A stretch of DNA of 6,311 bases from Clostridiales bacterium. GTDB taxonomy: Bacteria; Bacillota; Clostridia; Oscillospirales; JAAYOS01. The notes under the pieces were generated by a model. It saw nothing but the letters and a program-made list of their open reading frames with translations, was not told the origin of the DNA and did no database searches. The first letter of the stretch is position 1, and every line of letters begins with the position of its first letter. The stretch spans positions 1 to 6,311 of the forward strand of contig JAAYMG010000334.1 in assembly GCA_012521525.1 (NCBI GenBank). The letters run 5' to 3'. Both the position numbers and the translations under genes were made by a program. This document shows positions 6,032 through 6,311 of this stretch, piece after piece.

Positions 6032-6311
6032 TCAAGAATAGGCAAGCACCGATGTAAACATCGGCAGATACAACGCTATCAGCATACCGCCAACCAGCAC
6101 CCCGACAAGGATCAGCAGTATCGGCTCCATGGTCGTTCCGAGGTTTTTTGACTCCGCATCTATCTCATCGTCAAAAAACTCCGAGATCTTGTCGAGCATG
6201 TCTGGCAGGTTTCCTGACTCCTCCCCGACGGCTATCATCTCTGTCACCATCGGCGGAAAAACCCCGCTCGTCAAAAGCGGTGCGGAGATAGTCCTGCCGA
6301 TCTCTATTTCA
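6032..6311 (-). CDS. pilC: PilC/GspF-family inner-membrane platform protein, C-terminal part (5' end beyond window)
   Basis: About 92 C-terminal codons are visible, and the frame stays open to the right window edge. The visible residues begin EIEIGRTISAPLLTSGVFPP and continue MVTEMIAVGEESGNLPDML, the conserved cytoplasmic core of the second GspF domain (the VGEESG motif is exact). FFDDEIDAESKNLGTTMEP leads into the last membrane helix (PILLILVGVLVGGMLIALYLPMF), and the protein ends TSVLAYS. PilC is a polytopic membrane protein on which the PilB hexamer acts to feed pilins into the filament. Family members are about 400 residues, so roughly three quarters lies outside the window. The stop is TGA, 16 bases before the chosen pilM start. 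A TTG at 6274 could be read as a start but lies inside the conserved domain and is not used. Confidence 0.93.
   Translation of the reverse strand, partial: EIEIGRTISAPLLTSGVFPPMVTEMIAVGEESGNLPDMLDKISEFFDDEIDAESKNLGTTMEPILLILVGVLVGGMLIALYLPMFTSVLAYS

Noticed and set aside
6016..6045. TTG-initiated ten-residue extension of PilM
   Set aside because: It overlaps the end of pilC, lacks a ribosome site, and the added residues are not part of the PilM fold; the ATG at 6015 has AGAGGG at good spacing.
5726..6057. Overlapping plus-strand open frames opposite pilM
   Set aside because: Antisense shadows of a strongly supported gene, with no family features.

Overview
The window is a single-strand block of type IV pilus (T4P) assembly genes. 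All seven genes lie on the minus strand, so transcription runs from high to low coordinates. Reading in that direction they are: the C-terminal end of pilC (inner-membrane platform, cut by the right window edge), pilM (actin-like cytoplasmic protein), pilN and pilO (single-pass alignment proteins), pilB (extension ATPase), a 613-residue PilX/GspK-like minor pilin with a large beta-solenoid, and a classical prepilin cut by the left window edge. Gaps are 16, 15, 42, 21 and 18 bases, and the last pair overlaps by 4 bases. This fits one operon whose promoter lies to the right and whose end lies to the left of the window. No promoter, terminator, RNA gene, mobile element or CRISPR array was seen, and no non-coding stretch exceeds about 45 bases.

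Region by region: 6311-5977 holds the PilC end and the N-terminus of PilM. 6015-3877 encodes the PilM-PilN-PilO alignment subcomplex. PilM sits on the cytoplasmic face and is expected to bind the N-terminal NLLP peptide of PilN, and PilN pairs with PilO through their outer domains. 3855-2182 encodes the PilB-type ATPase, with an N-terminal MshEN (c-di-GMP-type) domain, a complete Walker A/B core and a zinc tetracysteine. 2163-1 encodes two candidate pilus subunits. The first lacks Glu at +5 and carries a long solenoid, as expected of a tip-proximal subunit. The second has the normal Glu at +5.

Organism: base composition is near 50% GC with mixed codon use (AGG, CGG and ATA all common in the reading strand). 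pilP and the secretin gene pilQ do not follow pilO, where diderm (Gram-negative) clusters usually have them; pilB comes instead. This suggests a monoderm such as a Clostridia-like member of the Bacillota, but it is an inference and those genes could lie elsewhere. Separate pilM and pilN genes, rather than a fused gspL, favour a T4P over a type II secretion system.

The machinery genes are ordinary members of known families. The part most worth a second look is the 613-residue minor pilin. It has a strict proline-every-third-residue linker and a C-terminal solenoid of alternating rung types. Secondary points are altered binding residues in the MshEN domain of PilB and in the nucleotide-binding loops of PilM.
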